Positions 8,022 through 17,786 are shown, counted from the stretch's first letter. The stretch is DNA of 64,000 nucleotides from Hallerella porci (GCF_003148885.1 NZ_QGHD01000003.1:62001-126000), one strand, 5' to 3'. The notes: generated by a model from the letters alone, not told the origin. Numbers and translations: made by a program.

Positions 8022-10832
8022 ATGGTCAAAATTTTTCGCATTTCGTTAACTTGCGCAGCGGTCGCAAGTGTCGCTTTTGCAGCAAAATCTTCGGATTTTA
8101 AATGGAGCAATGTTTATATGGGAGGCGGCGGCTTTGTGTCGTCGGTGATTGCTTCACCCATCGATGAAAATTTATTTTACGCCCGCACCGATGTCGGCGG
8201 CGCTTATCGTTGGAATAATGCATCGGCTCATTGGGAATCGATGATGGACTGGGTCGATGTCTCGGAGCGCGGTCTTTTGGGAATCGAAGCGTTAGCTGTT
8301 GACCCGCAAGAATCGAATACGGTTTATATGATGGCGGGCACGAGTTACTTTAACAATGCGCGCAGCGCCTTTTTAAAGTCGACCGATAAAGGCTCTTCTT
8401 GGGAAATTTCGTATGTGTGGGATTCGACGGGCGCAAAAGGCGGCGTGGTTCAAGATTTTGGCGTTCACGGCAACGGCATGGGACGCGGAAACGGCGAAGC
8501 TTTAGCGATTGACCCGAATAATTCGGACAATATGTTTTACGGCTCGAGACGTTCGGGATTGTGGAAATCAACCGATAACGGTAAAACTTGGTCGCACGTC
8601 GATGCTTGGAAAAAAGCCGCCGGTTCAGATACCACGTGGAACGGCTCGGGATTTAGTTTTGTGCAATATGCACCGGGCTCGTCAAAGGTTTTATACGCGG
8701 GATTTTTACGCGAAGGTTCAACCAAAAACAGCACCTTTGAAAATGTGTTCACGTCAACCGATGGCGGAAAATCTTGGGCAGCGTTACCGATTCCCGATAA
8801 GCTTCGCGCAACGGCGGGCGGATCTTTGGTGCGTTTAATGCCACAGCGCGCTGTCGTTTCAAAAGATGGCTCGGTTTTGATTATCACCTTTGCCGATGGC
8901 GCGGGCCCGCATACGATGGCGTGGGACGAAGGCTGGGGCATGATTTATGATGGCTTTGGCAGAGGCGCCGTTTTAAAATATGATGTTTCGAAAAAAGAAT
9001 GGAGCAATATTTCACCGGAAAATGTTTTGTATTACAATGGCGCAAAATATGATGTTGTCGATGTGAAAGATTCCGCGTATCAATATTGCGCTCCTTACGG
9101 AGGCATTGCGATTGACCCGAATGATTCGAAGAAAATTGTGATTACTGCTGCGGGCTATAATGGTGCTCAGTATTGGTATAATGCAACGAGCGATTCCACG
9201 GGCTCTTACAGCGATCAATGGGGAACGCAAATTTATTATTCCGAAGATGGCGGCGAACATTTTGTCCAAAGTTTTGCATATCGCAATCTGTCCGATCAAG
9301 TGTCTCCGAAAATGGATGAAAATGGCATCGGCTGGATGAAGAATAGTTCGATTCACTGGTCGGGAAGTGTCGCAATAGATCCGTTTAATCCGAAACGTGT
9401 TTTTATCGCTTCGGGAAACGGCGTCTTTAGAACCGACGACATTACCGCTTATACATTATCTAAAGATCCATACGTTTCCAATAACACGCGCATTTATGAT
9501 GCGTGGGGAGTTGTTACAAATAATCAAGTGTGGAAAGTTTCGAGTCATGGCATTGAAGAAACGGTGCCTTACGAAGTCGTGAGCATTCCTGGAGGACCTT
9601 TAGTTTCTGTTATTGCAGACTACGATGGATTTAGACACAATAAAGTTTATGAATATCCGACGACGCGTCATATTTCGGGAGTTGACGGTGGAAAATCTTT
9701 GGGTTCGACTTGGAGTTTAGCGTATGCGCCGAAGTCGGGAAAACTTGTAAAAGTAACCGATTCCAGAAAATACTCGGGCAAGTATAATGATATTCCGATT
9801 GCTCCGCTTCAATATTCGACGGACTCGGCAAAAACTTGGAGCGTAGAAACTTACACAGGACCAAACTCTTCGTATTCGGGCGGAACCGCTGCGATTTCTG
9901 CCGATGGCTCGATGGCGATTTGGGTTCCCGAAAAAGGCACGACGAAAGTTTTAAGAAATTACAATACGACAACTTGGGACGAAGTTTCTGGAATTACAAA
10001 TTCTTCTTATGTCGTCGGCGACCCTGAAGATGCGAATGTCTTTTACGCATACGATAAAACCGCGGGCATTTTCTACAAGAGCACTGACCAAGGAAAAACA
10101 TTTGCAAAAATTTCGGAACCGGGCAAAAGTGGATTTAAAAAGTTCCGTGCGATTCCGGGGAAAGTCGGCGATTTATGGCTCCCGATTGGAATTCAAGATG
10201 AACAAGGAAATCCAAAAAGCGGAAACCTTTTGCATTCGACCGACGGCGGAAAAACTTGGAATAAAATTTCGGGCGTAGGCTACACCGAAGCAGTCGGCTA
10301 CGGAATCGGCGCAGGCGGCAAAGGTATTTCCATTTACGCCTTTACGATTGTCGATAAAGTAACCGGCGTTTTCGGCTCCGACGACGAAGGCAAAACGTGG
10401 ACTCGCGTCAACGACGATGCTCACGAATACGGTGGACTTGCAAATGGCGAATTTGTGATGGGCGATATGAATACCTACGGCGTCGTTTACATGAGCACAG
10501 CAGGTCGCGGCATTGCAGCGCGCGTTCCGAGCTCTTGGAAAATGGATGGTTCAAATACATCTGCTGCGATTCCCAAGCAAGTGAAAGAATCAACGCTGAA
10601 TTTCAATCGTTACGCTTCGATTGAAAGCGGCAATTTGAATTTAATCGTGAACAATTCTTCGCTGCAAGTAGCACTTTACGATTTGAATGGAAATTGCGTT
10701 TACCAAAAACGCTTCACCCAGTCGGCTTCGCTTCCGCTGGGTGAAATGGCAAAAGCTCGCGGCACTTATATCGTCCGCGTGACAAGTGGAAAAACGCTTC
10801 TCCTTTCTTCGCAAGTGGGAATTCTCCGCTAA
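8022..10832 (+). CDS. Secreted GH74 xyloglucanase with C-terminal sorting domain
   Basis: 936 aa. Signal peptide at 1-20 (ISLTCAAVASVAFA then AK). The mature protein starts with the GH74 hallmark: NVYMGGGGFVSSVIASP, then YARTDVGGAYRWNN, where the Asp of RTDVGG corresponds to one catalytic residue. The second GH74 catalytic Asp fits SVAIDPFNPKRVFIASGNG. At least seven Asp-box repeats (such as STDNGKTW, STDGGKSW, STDQGKTF, SDDEGKTW) mark the two seven-bladed propellers. The last ~75 residues (LQVALYDLNGNCVYQKRF ... GTYIVRV) resemble a type IX secretion C-terminal sorting domain, so export to the cell surface or medium is inferred. Likely cleaves the xyloglucan backbone. It overlaps the next gene by one base. 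Confidence 0.92.
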   Translation: MVKIFRISLTCAAVASVAFAAKSSDFKWSNVYMGGGGFVSSVIASPIDENLFYARTDVGGAYRWNNASAHWESMMDWVDVSERGLLGIEALAVDPQESNTVYMMAGTSYFNNARSAFLKSTDKGSSWEISYVWDSTGAKGGVVQDFGVHGNGMGRGNGEALAIDPNNSDNMFYGSRRSGLWKSTDNGKTWSHVDAWKKAAGSDTTWNGSGFSFVQYAPGSSKVLYAGFLREGSTKNSTFENVFTSTDGGKSWAALPIPDKLRATAGGSLVRLMPQRAVVSKDGSVLIITFADGAGPHTMAWDEGWGMIYDGFGRGAVLKYDVSKKEWSNISPENVLYYNGAKYDVVDVKDSAYQYCAPYGGIAIDPNDSKKIVITAAGYNGAQYWYNATSDSTGSYSDQWGTQIYYSEDGGEHFVQSFAYRNLSDQVSPKMDENGIGWMKNSSIHWSGSVAIDPFNPKRVFIASGNGVFRTDDITAYTLSKDPYVSNNTRIYDAWGVVTNNQVWKVSSHGIEETVPYEVVSIPGGPLVSVIADYDGFRHNKVYEYPTTRHISGVDGGKSLGSTWSLAYAPKSGKLVKVTDSRKYSGKYNDIPIAPLQYSTDSAKTWSVETYTGPNSSYSGGTAAISADGSMAIWVPEKGTTKVLRNYNTTTWDEVSGITNSSYVVGDPEDANVFYAYDKTAGIFYKSTDQGKTFAKISEPGKSGFKKFRAIPGKVGDLWLPIGIQDEQGNPKSGNLLHSTDGGKTWNKISGVGYTEAVGYGIGAGGKGISIYAFTIVDKVTGVFGSDDEGKTWTRVNDDAHEYGGLANGEFVMGDMNTYGVVYMSTAGRGIAARVPSSWKMDGSNTSAAIPKQVKESTLNFNRYASIESGNLNLIVNNSSLQVALYDLNGNCVYQKRFTQSASLPLGEMAKARGTYIVRVTSGKTLLLSSQVGILR

Positions 10833-11992
10833 TGTTTAAAACGGCGTGCTCAATTTTTTCGATTGCGATTTTTCTCTTGGCAGATTCGCTTTGGGCTGCA
10901 GGGAAAATTGCGTGCGTCGGAAATAGTATTACTTATGGCTACGGCTTTGAATCGTGGCCCGATACGACTTCGTATCCGCATCATTTGCAAAATTTATTGC
11001 GAAGTGAAAGCGGTAACGCAGCGAAGGATACCGTCGGCAATTTTGGCGTCAGCGGTTTAACGATTCGAAAAGATGATGCGTCATCATATTGGAAAGGTTA
11101 TCAATTTACGCCGGCGCGGAATTTTGCCGCCGATACCGTTATCATCGGGCTCGGCACAAACGATGCAAAAGTTTACACCGAATGGTTGAACGATGCGGAG
11201 CGTGCTGCTTACGATTCGGCAATTACAGCGGACTTTGAAAGCTTCATCGATACATTCCAAGTGCAATCGAAACCGCGGATTTTTCTAGTTACTCCGCCTT
11301 ATGTCAATAACAGCGCATGGGGAATGTTTGATACCGCAATTGTAAAACACGTCATTCCTGCGATTTTCCGTGCGGGCTTAACGAAAGGCGTAAGCATCAT
11401 CGATTTGCATTCAAAATTCAGCTATTTAGAAAATCCTTCTTGGTATCTTTCGACAGATACAGTGCACCCGAGTATCGAAGGCGCAAAACATTTAGCCGAA
11501 ATTATTTACAGCTATTTGCAAAAAAGCGAACTCAAAATTTCGCAGAATCAAACGACGCTTTCGGCGCCTGCGGGCTTTGGATTTAAGTGGTATCAAGACG
11601 GCGTTTTACTACCGCAAGAAACGCAGAAAACTCTCACCATTTCGGAACTTGGAACGTATGCGGTTTCGGTAAAAATCGAAGAAAATACGCAGACGCAAAT
11701 CATGAGCGCACCGTATACGGTCACGGATCTTTCGGCAAAAAATGAAGCGGAAGAGTCAATTCATCCAACAAAAAAAGCGGAAAATTTCCGCTATGAAAAA
11801 GGAAATATTTATTTCACTCTTTCGCAAAATCAAACGCTTTCCGTAAAAATTTTTGATTTACACGGACGCCTTTTAGTCGCAAAAAAGGTGAACGGAAAAG
11901 CGGGAGAAAATGCGCTCTCGTTACCGAAACTTCCTGCGGGGCGTTACGTTGCCAATATCGGCAATTTGCCGCTGCATATTTTTCGTTTTTAA
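10832..11992 (+). CDS. Secreted SGNH/GDSL esterase with C-terminal sorting domain
   Basis: 386 aa. Signal peptide about 1-22 (SIFSIAIFLLADSLWAAG). The SGNH blocks are clear: block I CVGNSITYGYG with the nucleophile Ser, the block III-like GLGTNDA with its Asn, and block V DTVHPSIEGAKHLA with the Asp/His pair. Residues about 230-290 form an Ig-like linker (KWYQDGVLLPQETQKTLTIS), and the tail (VKIFDLHGRLLVAKKV ... LPAGRYVANIG) is a type IX-like sorting domain similar to that of the preceding GH74. Its ATG shares the last base of the GH74 stop, so the two are co-translated. The pairing suggests removal of acetyl groups from xyloglucan or xylan side chains; that substrate is inference. Confidence 0.85.
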   Translation: MFKTACSIFSIAIFLLADSLWAAGKIACVGNSITYGYGFESWPDTTSYPHHLQNLLRSESGNAAKDTVGNFGVSGLTIRKDDASSYWKGYQFTPARNFAADTVIIGLGTNDAKVYTEWLNDAERAAYDSAITADFESFIDTFQVQSKPRIFLVTPPYVNNSAWGMFDTAIVKHVIPAIFRAGLTKGVSIIDLHSKFSYLENPSWYLSTDTVHPSIEGAKHLAEIIYSYLQKSELKISQNQTTLSAPAGFGFKWYQDGVLLPQETQKTLTISELGTYAVSVKIEENTQTQIMSAPYTVTDLSAKNEAEESIHPTKKAENFRYEKGNIYFTLSQNQTLSVKIFDLHGRLLVAKKVNGKAGENALSLPKLPAGRYVANIGNLPLHIFRF

Positions 11993-12007
11993 TTTTTAAA
12001 ATGAAAA

Positions 12008-12025
12008 ACGCACCTTGCGGTGCGT
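12008..12025. terminator. Bidirectional terminator between convergent genes
   Basis: A 7 bp stem (ACGCACC/GGTGCGT) with a TTGC loop; CTTT follows on the plus strand and TTTTT on the minus strand. It separates the SGNH esterase from the convergent ADP-ribosylglycohydrolase. Confidence 0.7.
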
Positions 12026-12034
12026 CTTTACCCA

Positions 12035-12832
12035 TTAAAGAATTTTCGGCGGGAATTTTGCTTCGAATTCTTTGAGCAAACTTTTTAAGCGTTTATCCAA
12101 AAACGAGATGCCTTCGGTGCGAAGATTTTTTGGAATACCGTAAAATGCTTCGGCAACGCCGCCGCAAATCGCAGCCATCGTATCGGAATCTCCGCCGATA
12201 GAAATCGCATTGCGAATTGCATCTTCGTAACTCGTCGATTCAAAGAAAGCTTGCAAAGCGACAGGAACCGTTTCTTGACAAGTTTCGTTGAAATAATAAA
12301 TGTCGCGGATAGAGTCAATTGTATAATCGATTTTGTAATAATTATCGCGAATGTATTGAGAAATTTCTTTTTTCGTTTTTCCGATTTTCGCCAAATAAAT
12401 CGCCACCGCAGTCGCTTCGGCGCCTTTGATTCCTTCGGGATGATTGTGAGTCACTTCGGTCACTTTCTTCGAAAGTTGAATTGCATCGTTCAAAGAATCT
12501 GCCGCATTTCCCGCAGCGCTTACGCGCATCGCAGCGCCATTTCCGTAACTATTATACGGCTTTGGATCATTTGAAAACATCCAATGAAAAAATCCACCGC
12601 CATAACCGCAGGTTGGATAATTTCGCCCGATTTCGTGCATATACTTGATCGCATTTTGATTCAAATCGGAACCATTTTTTTTCGTTTCTAAAATCGCTTT
12701 TCCGACGGCGAATGTCATAATACTATCATCGGTTGGACAACAATTTGGACTAAAAAAATCAAAGTCTTTTGCTTTGTAATTATCAAATTCAAAGCGAGAT
12801 CCGACGATATCGCCAATAATTGCTCCTAACAT
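12035..12832 (-). CDS. ADP-ribosylglycohydrolase family protein
   Basis: 265 aa, full length for the DraG/ARH family, which removes ADP-ribose from proteins or small molecules using a two-Mg centre. MLGAIIGDIVGSRFEF opens the protein; the metal ligands are in CPTDDSIMTFAV and in the C-terminal IGGDSDTMAAICGGVAEAFYG. No signal peptide. No ADP-ribosyltransferase or nitrogenase gene lies nearby, so the target is unknown. Start is set by GAGGT 6 nt before ATG, and a strong sigma70-like promoter precedes it. Single-gene transcript by the flanking terminator and promoter. Confidence 0.88.
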   Translation of the reverse strand: MLGAIIGDIVGSRFEFDNYKAKDFDFFSPNCCPTDDSIMTFAVGKAILETKKNGSDLNQNAIKYMHEIGRNYPTCGYGGGFFHWMFSNDPKPYNSYGNGAAMRVSAAGNAADSLNDAIQLSKKVTEVTHNHPEGIKGAEATAVAIYLAKIGKTKKEISQYIRDNYYKIDYTIDSIRDIYYFNETCQETVPVALQAFFESTSYEDAIRNAISIGGDSDTMAAICGGVAEAFYGIPKNLRTEGISFLDKRLKSLLKEFEAKFPPKIL

Positions 12833-12858
12833 AATTTACCTCATTTTTGAATGAGACA

Positions 12859-12887
12859 AATATAGTAAATATCTCAAAATTTGTCAA
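12859..12887 (-). promoter_or_regulatory. Strong promoter of the ADP-ribosylglycohydrolase gene
   Basis: On the minus strand, TTGACA (12887-12882), a 17 nt spacer, then TATATT (12864-12859), about 25 nt before the start codon. One of the best consensus promoters in the window. Confidence 0.7.
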
Positions 12888-12938
12888 GGGTAAAATTCAG
12901 CGCTTGACTTTTTTTGTCAAAGAAAATTTGTGAAAAAA

Positions 12939-13849
12939 TCAAATTTTTTCGTTTTTCTTTTTCACGAATTGACTGCGCAATTTTCCTTTCCAAAAGAAAC
13001 TGGGAAATTTTTTCGTCGGATCAAATTCTTCGGGCGCAGCATAAAAAGCGTGCTTGGCATGAAAAATCAAATTCAAATCGTCTTCGGTAATCGCTTGTTT
13101 CTTCTTGATATTTTTATAAAATTCAGAATCCATAAGCGGATGCGGTTCCACTTTTCCTTGAATTCCCGAACCGAAAAAGTGTAAAATTTTCACGCGGCAT
13201 AAAAGCGGATAAATCCGCGGCACGCGATAAAGATGATTATACGCTTCACGGACTTGGCAATTCCATTCGCCGGGGATTTCGAAAATGGGGAAGTGGAAAA
13301 GGTGATTGGTTTCGTTAAACGAAAATTGATCCGTGAAAATTTCGTGCTGGTTGCAGTATTGATAAAGTTCGTGCCACTTGTCAAAAAAGGCTTTTGCCTT
13401 CGGAGAATCTTTGGCAAAAATCACGCCGCTATTAAAATACAAATCGTCGAGAGACATCGTAAATTTTAATTTGGCGAGGCTGTTGATGAATCGCTTATTG
13501 CGTGTGCGGTAGCAGTCTTTTTCGCGGGCGTGCAAATCGCAAACCGCTGCGACATCGCCCCAATTTTCATTTGGAATTTTGAGAGCTTCTGCGACGACGG
13601 TATCGCCATCTAAATACAGAAAATCGCCGTCGATTAAATTCCGCATATTTGTCTTCAAAAGGCGAGAGCGTCGCATCGGCGAAATTTCTTTTTCAAAAGG
13701 AACGACTTTGTATTCGTTTGCGAGATTTTTTACTTCGCCGCGGAAACCGATTAAATTTTTATCGGTTTCGTCATCAACTAAAAGGGAAATTTCGGCGTCG
13801 GGATTGTAATATTAAAAAAGTATTCGAAATTTTTTGTGCATTTTATCAT
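12939..13849 (-). pseudogene. Glycosyltransferase (GT-A fold), broken near its 5' end
   Basis: The intact part (to 13811) encodes a sugar transferase-like protein: NPDAEISLLVDDETDKN, then GDFLYLDGDTVVAEALKIP, where DGD is the nucleotide-sugar/metal motif, then YFNSGVIFAKDSPKAKAFFDKW and a late HFFGSG typical of GT8-like enzymes. The reading frame continues upstream of any usable ATG into YYNPDAEI and then meets a TAA at 13814-13812. A ribosome site AAGGGG lies 8 nt before an ATG at 13849 in another frame; that start reads MIKCTKNFEYFFNI before stopping. A start and first beta strand are therefore separated from the body by an indel around 13812-13830. A shortened protein could begin at the ATG at 13676, but it would lack the first strands of the fold. 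Confidence 0.6.
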
Positions 13850-13960
13850 TAAAAATTCCCCTTTATCTTTGACGAAAAGAAAATTTTTTTGCGGTGAAAG
13901 ATTAAAAATTTTCTAAATTGTGGGCGTCATTTTGACAAGTCATACCACTGAAGGTGTTCT

Positions 13961-15370
13961 ATGGGCAAAAATTTATATCAGAAAGTATTCGAAAGCCATA
14001 TTGTGGCAAAACTTCCGAGCGGTCAGTATCAGCTGTTCATCGGAACTCATCTCTGCCACGAAGTGACTAGTCCGCAGGCCTTTGCGATGCTCCGCGAAGA
14101 AGGTCTTAAGGTCAAATATCCGGAACGCACATTTGCGACGGTTGACCATATTATTCCGACGACGACTGCTGCGCGTAAACGTCCTCTCGCCGATCCGATT
14201 TCGGAAGAAATGCTTTCGCATATTGAAAAGAACACAAAAGATTTCGGCGTTCGCTTCTTCGGACCTGAAACCGGTGAACAAGGCGTGATTCACATCGTGG
14301 GACCGGAAGAAGGCGTGACGCAGCCGGGCATGACAATCGCTTGCGGTGACTCGCATACGGCAACTCACGGCGCATTTGGCGCAGTGGCTTTTGGTATCGG
14401 CACAAGCCAAGTGGCCGATGTTTTGGCAACGCAAACTCTCGCGATGAGCCCGTTAAAAACTCGCCGCATTAACTTTACCGGAAAACTCAAACCGGGCGTA
14501 ACGGCAAAGGATGCCGCTCTCGCTTACATTGCAAAGCTTGGAGTCAACGGCGGCGTGGGCTACGCTTATGAATTTGCAGGTCCCGTCATCGATGCGATGG
14601 ATATGGAAGGTCGCATGACCGTTTGCAATATGGCAATTGAAGGCGGTGCACGTGTCGGTTATTGCAATCCGGACGAAAAAACTTTTGCATTCCTCCGCGG
14701 TAAACCGTATGCGCCGAAGGCCGATAAGTGGGACGAAGCTGTCGCTTATTGGAAGTCTGTCGCCTCGGATGCGGACGCTACATTCGACGATGAAGTCGAA
14801 ATCAACTGCGATGAACTGGAACCGATGGTCACGTGGGGAATTACGCCGGCACAGGCAATTCCTTTGAACGGCAACATGCCGAAGATCAGCGAATTCCAAG
14901 GCTCGGAACAGAAAGTCATCCGCGAAGCCTATGAATATATGGGCTGGGAAGAAGGCGGAAAAATGCTTGGCACTCCGATTGATATCGCTTTCGTCGGAAG
15001 TTGCACAAACGGTCGTCTCCCCGATTTGATCGCAGCTGCCGAAGTGTTGAAAGGTCACAAGGTCGCTTCGACCGTGAAAATGTGGGTCGTCCCGGGCTCG
15101 ATGAAGATTAAGAAAGAAGCGGAAGCTCTCGGACTGGATAAAATTTTCACCGAAGCCGGTGCCGAATGGCGTGAAGCGGGCTGCTCTCTTTGCCTCGCGA
15201 TGAATCCGGATAAATTGAAGGGTCGTCAAGTGAGTGCCAGTTCGAGCAACCGCAACTTCAAAGGTCGTCAAGGAAGTCCTTCGGGTCGTACCATTTTGAT
15301 GAGCCCGGTCATGGTTGCCGCTGCAGCCATCGAAGGAAAAGTCACCGACGTTCGCAAGTACATCAAGTAA
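13961..15370 (+). CDS. leuC: 3-isopropylmalate dehydratase, large subunit
   Basis: Isomerises 2- to 3-isopropylmalate with LeuD in leucine synthesis; aconitase-like, with a [4Fe-4S] cluster. 469 aa, normal for the bacterial LeuC. Cluster ligands are the Cys of [12 protein letters not shown] (about 347) and the pair in [13 protein letters not shown] (about 407-410). Other family marks: [23 protein letters not shown], and [19 protein letters not shown] lies 5 nt before ATG. leuD follows after 11 nt, so the pair is an operon. A TTGCGG/TCTAAA pair with 17 nt spacing at 13889-13917 is a possible but weak promoter. Confidence 0.97.
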   Translation: MGKNLYQKVFESHIVAKLPSGQYQLFIGTHLCHEVTSPQAFAMLREEGLKVKYPERTFATVDHIIPTTTAARKRPLADPISEEMLSHIEKNTKDFGVRFFGPETGEQGVIHIVGPEEGVTQPGMTIACGDSHTATHGAFGAVAFGIGTSQVADVLATQTLAMSPLKTRRINFTGKLKPGVTAKDAALAYIAKLGVNGGVGYAYEFAGPVIDAMDMEGRMTVCNMAIEGGARVGYCNPDEKTFAFLRGKPYAPKADKWDEAVAYWKSVASDADATFDDEVEINCDELEPMVTWGITPAQAIPLNGNMPKISEFQGSEQKVIREAYEYMGWEEGGKMLGTPIDIAFVGSCTNGRLPDLIAAAEVLKGHKVASTVKMWVVPGSMKIKKEAEALGLDKIFTEAGAEWREAGCSLCLAMNPDKLKGRQVSASSSNRNFKGRQGSPSGRTILMSPVMVAAAAIEGKVTDVRKYIK

Positions 15371-15381
15371 GGAGCAAAATT

Positions 15382-15981
15382 ATGTTAACTGTAATCGATA
15401 CTGTAAAAGGCTCCGGCATTCCTCTGCGCGGAAATGACATCGACACGGACCGCATTATTCCTGCGCGTTTCCTCAAATGCGTCACTTTCGACGGTCTCGG
15501 CGATAATGCTTTTGCCGATGACATTGCAGGTCTTGCAGCACAAGGCAAAGTGCATCCGTTCCGCGATCCCGCTTACAAGAACGGCTCTATTCTCGTTTCG
15601 AATCGCAACTTTGGCTGTGGCTCGAGTCGTGAACACGCGCCGCAGGCTTTGAAGCGTTGGGGCGTCCGCGCGATTATCGCAGAAAGTTACTCCGAAATTT
15701 TCTTCGGAAACTGCGTTGCAATCGGCGTTCCTTGCTACAAAGTTTCGCACGAAGTCGCAGACAAAATTCTCTCTTGGATCGAAGCGCATCCGAGTGAAGA
15801 ATTGGTAACGAGCACAAATGAACGCACCCTGAAAATGGGTAGTGAAGTCATTCCTCTCGAACTCGCAGACGGTCCTCGCGGACAATTCCTCGACGGTTCG
15901 TGGCACGCTCGCGGCGTTCTTCTCGCAAACGCAGACAAAGTCGATGCTCTTGCGAAGAAATTGCCGTATCTGGGATTCTAA
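15382..15981 (+). CDS. leuD: 3-isopropylmalate dehydratase, small subunit
   Basis: 199 aa, the swivelling domain partner of LeuC. Shows IPLRGNDIDTDRIIPARFLK at the N-terminus and NFGCGSSREHAPQALKRWG around residue 75, the substrate-binding signature of the family. An AAGGAG site precedes its ATG, and a strong terminator lies 26 nt past the stop. The other leucine genes (leuA, leuB) are not in the window. Confidence 0.96.
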   Translation: MLTVIDTVKGSGIPLRGNDIDTDRIIPARFLKCVTFDGLGDNAFADDIAGLAAQGKVHPFRDPAYKNGSILVSNRNFGCGSSREHAPQALKRWGVRAIIAESYSEIFFGNCVAIGVPCYKVSHEVADKILSWIEAHPSEELVTSTNERTLKMGSEVIPLELADGPRGQFLDGSWHARGVLLANADKVDALAKKLPYLGF

Positions 15982-16006
15982 CTGCTACCGCAAAAAGTAT
16001 CAGCAC

Positions 16007-16036
16007 AAGCCCGCCTTCGGCGGGCTTTATTTTTTG
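16007..16036 (+). terminator. Terminator of leuCD
   Basis: A 9 bp GC-rich stem (AAGCCCGCC/GGCGGGCTT) with a TTC loop, followed by TATTTTTT. Confidence 0.88.
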
Positions 16037-16048
16037 CAAAAAAATCTC

Positions 16049-16077
16049 TTGCCAAACGCCAAAAGTTTTTCTATCAT
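16049..16077 (+). promoter_or_regulatory. Promoter of tRNA-Lys copy 1
   Basis: TTGCCA, a 17 nt spacer and TATCAT, ending 11 nt before the tRNA. The same two hexamers with the same spacing precede copy 2. Confidence 0.75.
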
Positions 16078-16088
16078 TGGGAGCGCTT

Positions 16089-16161
<73 letters not shown>

Positions 16162-16163
16162 CG

Positions 16164-16195
16164 AAAGACCGCTTTTCAAAAGCGGTCTTTTTTTT
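16164..16195 (+). terminator. Terminator of tRNA-Lys copy 1
   Basis: Stem AAAGACCGCT/AGCGGTCTTT followed by a run of eight T, starting two bases after the tRNA. Confidence 0.88.
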
Positions 16196-16204
16196 ATGCA
16201 ACGT

Positions 16205-17104
16205 TTATTTTTCTCGGGAATGAATTTCGCGCGGATGAAAAATTTGATGTTCCCCACGAATCATTTGAATATTCACATGCGTATAAATCTGCGTCGTGGT
16301 CACATTCGCATGCCCTAAAAGTTCTTGCAAAACGCGCAGATCCATTCCCGCTTCTAAGCAGTGCGTCGCAAAAGAATGCCGAAAAGTATGCGGTGTCACG
16401 TGTTTTTCTAAATGCGCAGTAAATTTTTGAATCAACTGCCACGCTCCCATGCGGCTCATCTTTTTTCCGCGGGCGTTGACGATGACGGTATTTGACTTCG
16501 GTGCAAGTTCTAAGCGCGGACCTTGCATCCAAATTTTCAAATTTTCTTTTGCTTTCGAACCGAGCGGAACCAAACGCTGCTTGTTGCCTTTCCCAATCGG
16601 CGTAATCCATTCATTTTCAAAATCGATGTCTTGCGGACGGAGCGAAAGCGCTTCGGCAATGCGCAATCCTTCGGAATAAAGAAGTTCGATGAGCGCTGTA
16701 TCGCGTTCAGGATTTTTTGAAATTTCTTGAATTTTATCAAAGACGCTGTCAATTTCTTCGATGGTCAGGCATTCGGGAAGATAATGGCCGAGACGCGGCG
16801 TCGCAAGCAGAGAATCGATGGAATACGCAAAAATTTTTTCGCGCTGTAAAAATTTGAGAAATCCGCGAAGGCTTGAAAAATGGCGGGCGACAGAAGTCGG
16901 GCTATAATTTTCTGCGCTCGCCACTTCCGTTAAAAAAGCATCTAAATCTTCGGGAGTTAACGCCGAAAGCGGCGATTCACGCTTATCCGCCCAATCGATA
17001 AAATGCCGCAAATCTTCGCCGTAACTTTGCAAAGTTGCGGGGGAGAGATTCCGCTCCACGCCTAAAAAAGACAAGTAAGAGTCTAAGCATTCTGCGTTCG
17101 ACAT
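16205..17104 (-). CDS. xerD: Tyrosine recombinase, XerC/XerD type
   Basis: 299 aa, the length of the chromosome-dimer resolvases, with an N-terminal SAM-like core-binding domain (LDSYLSFLGVERNLSPATL) and a complete catalytic set: R148 in SEGLRIAEAL, K172 in GKGNK, H239 and R242 in HTFRHSFATH, H265 in LLGHANVTTTQ, and nucleophile Tyr274 in QIYTHV. Housekeeping XerC/D is the simplest reading; the split between the C and D names is not secure. It lies on the opposite strand between two copies of a tRNA-Lys cassette, an arrangement also seen for integrases, but no element with att sites or cargo is visible. Confidence 0.88.
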   Translation of the reverse strand: MSNAECLDSYLSFLGVERNLSPATLQSYGEDLRHFIDWADKRESPLSALTPEDLDAFLTEVASAENYSPTSVARHFSSLRGFLKFLQREKIFAYSIDSLLATPRLGHYLPECLTIEEIDSVFDKIQEISKNPERDTALIELLYSEGLRIAEALSLRPQDIDFENEWITPIGKGNKQRLVPLGSKAKENLKIWMQGPRLELAPKSNTVIVNARGKKMSRMGAWQLIQKFTAHLEKHVTPHTFRHSFATHCLEAGMDLRVLQELLGHANVTTTQIYTHVNIQMIRGEHQIFHPREIHSREK

Positions 17105-17168
17105 TTTCTTCAGCCAAAAAATTTCATGTAATTCTCAGAACGAAAGGTAGAAATTTCTAAAAAATCCC

Positions 17169-17197
17169 TTGCCAGCGCAAAAAATTTTTTCTATCAT
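17169..17197 (+). promoter_or_regulatory. Promoter of tRNA-Lys copy 2
   Basis: TTGCCA, a 17 nt spacer and TATCAT, ending 11 nt before the tRNA, as in copy 1. Confidence 0.75.
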
Positions 17198-17208
17198 TGT
17201 CTGCGCTT

Positions 17209-17281
<73 letters not shown>

Positions 17282-17283
17282 CG

Positions 17284-17315
17284 AAAGACCACTTTTTCAA
17301 AAGCGGTCTTTTTTT
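17284..17315 (+). terminator. Terminator of tRNA-Lys copy 2
   Basis: AAAGACC/GGTCTTT base stem with an internal A-C mismatch, then CTTTT/AAAAG, followed by seven T. Weaker than copy 1 because of the mismatch. Confidence 0.75.
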
Positions 17316-17786
17316 ATGCTTGAGTTTAACGATTTTTGTTGAACTTTTGAAAAAGAAGCACGAATAAAAGGAAAGTTTTTGATTAAAAAATTTGATTTTT
17401 AAATTCAAGACGAAAAAATATTTTGAAATGGAATAAAATTTATCGAAAAATGGAATTTTTTAGAATTGAAAACTAAAAAATGCGGCATTTTGCAGGAATA
17501 ATCAAGAAAAATCGCTGCAGAAAAATAAAATTTGGAAAAATGAGATTCATAAATCGTCAATTTTGTAGACGAAAACGGCAAATTTTGAAAAAATCATTCG
17601 GAAAAGCAGCAAAATACCGTTAAAATTCATCAAAATTTCGAAAATTTTCTGCGCAAAATAAAAAAATCGTGCTAATCGATGAATTTTCTCATTGGAAAAT
17701 CAAAAATGTGCAGAAATAAAATGAATTGAAAAAAGCGATTTTTTGTTTCAAAAATTGAAACTCGGATTGTTTTTTTATTTGTTTAG
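17316..17786. other. AT-rich non-coding spacer with degenerate short repeats
   Basis: No gene seen. Very A-rich on the plus strand, with recurring fragments such as GCAGAAA followed by TAAAAT (near 17515 and 17710) and many AAAATTTT blocks. The composition resembles the AT-rich repeat region at 62.2-62.7 kb. Confidence 0.5.

Noticed and set aside
12903-12920. TTGAC-T7-GTCAA inverted repeat as a regulator site
   Set aside because: It lies between the ends and starts of two minus-strand units, and the symmetry arises from two copies of a -35-like TTGAC around a T run; no supporting second site.
13932-13960. TTGACA 29 bp before leuC as its promoter
   Set aside because: At 17 nt spacing the -10 would overlap the ribosome site and start codon.
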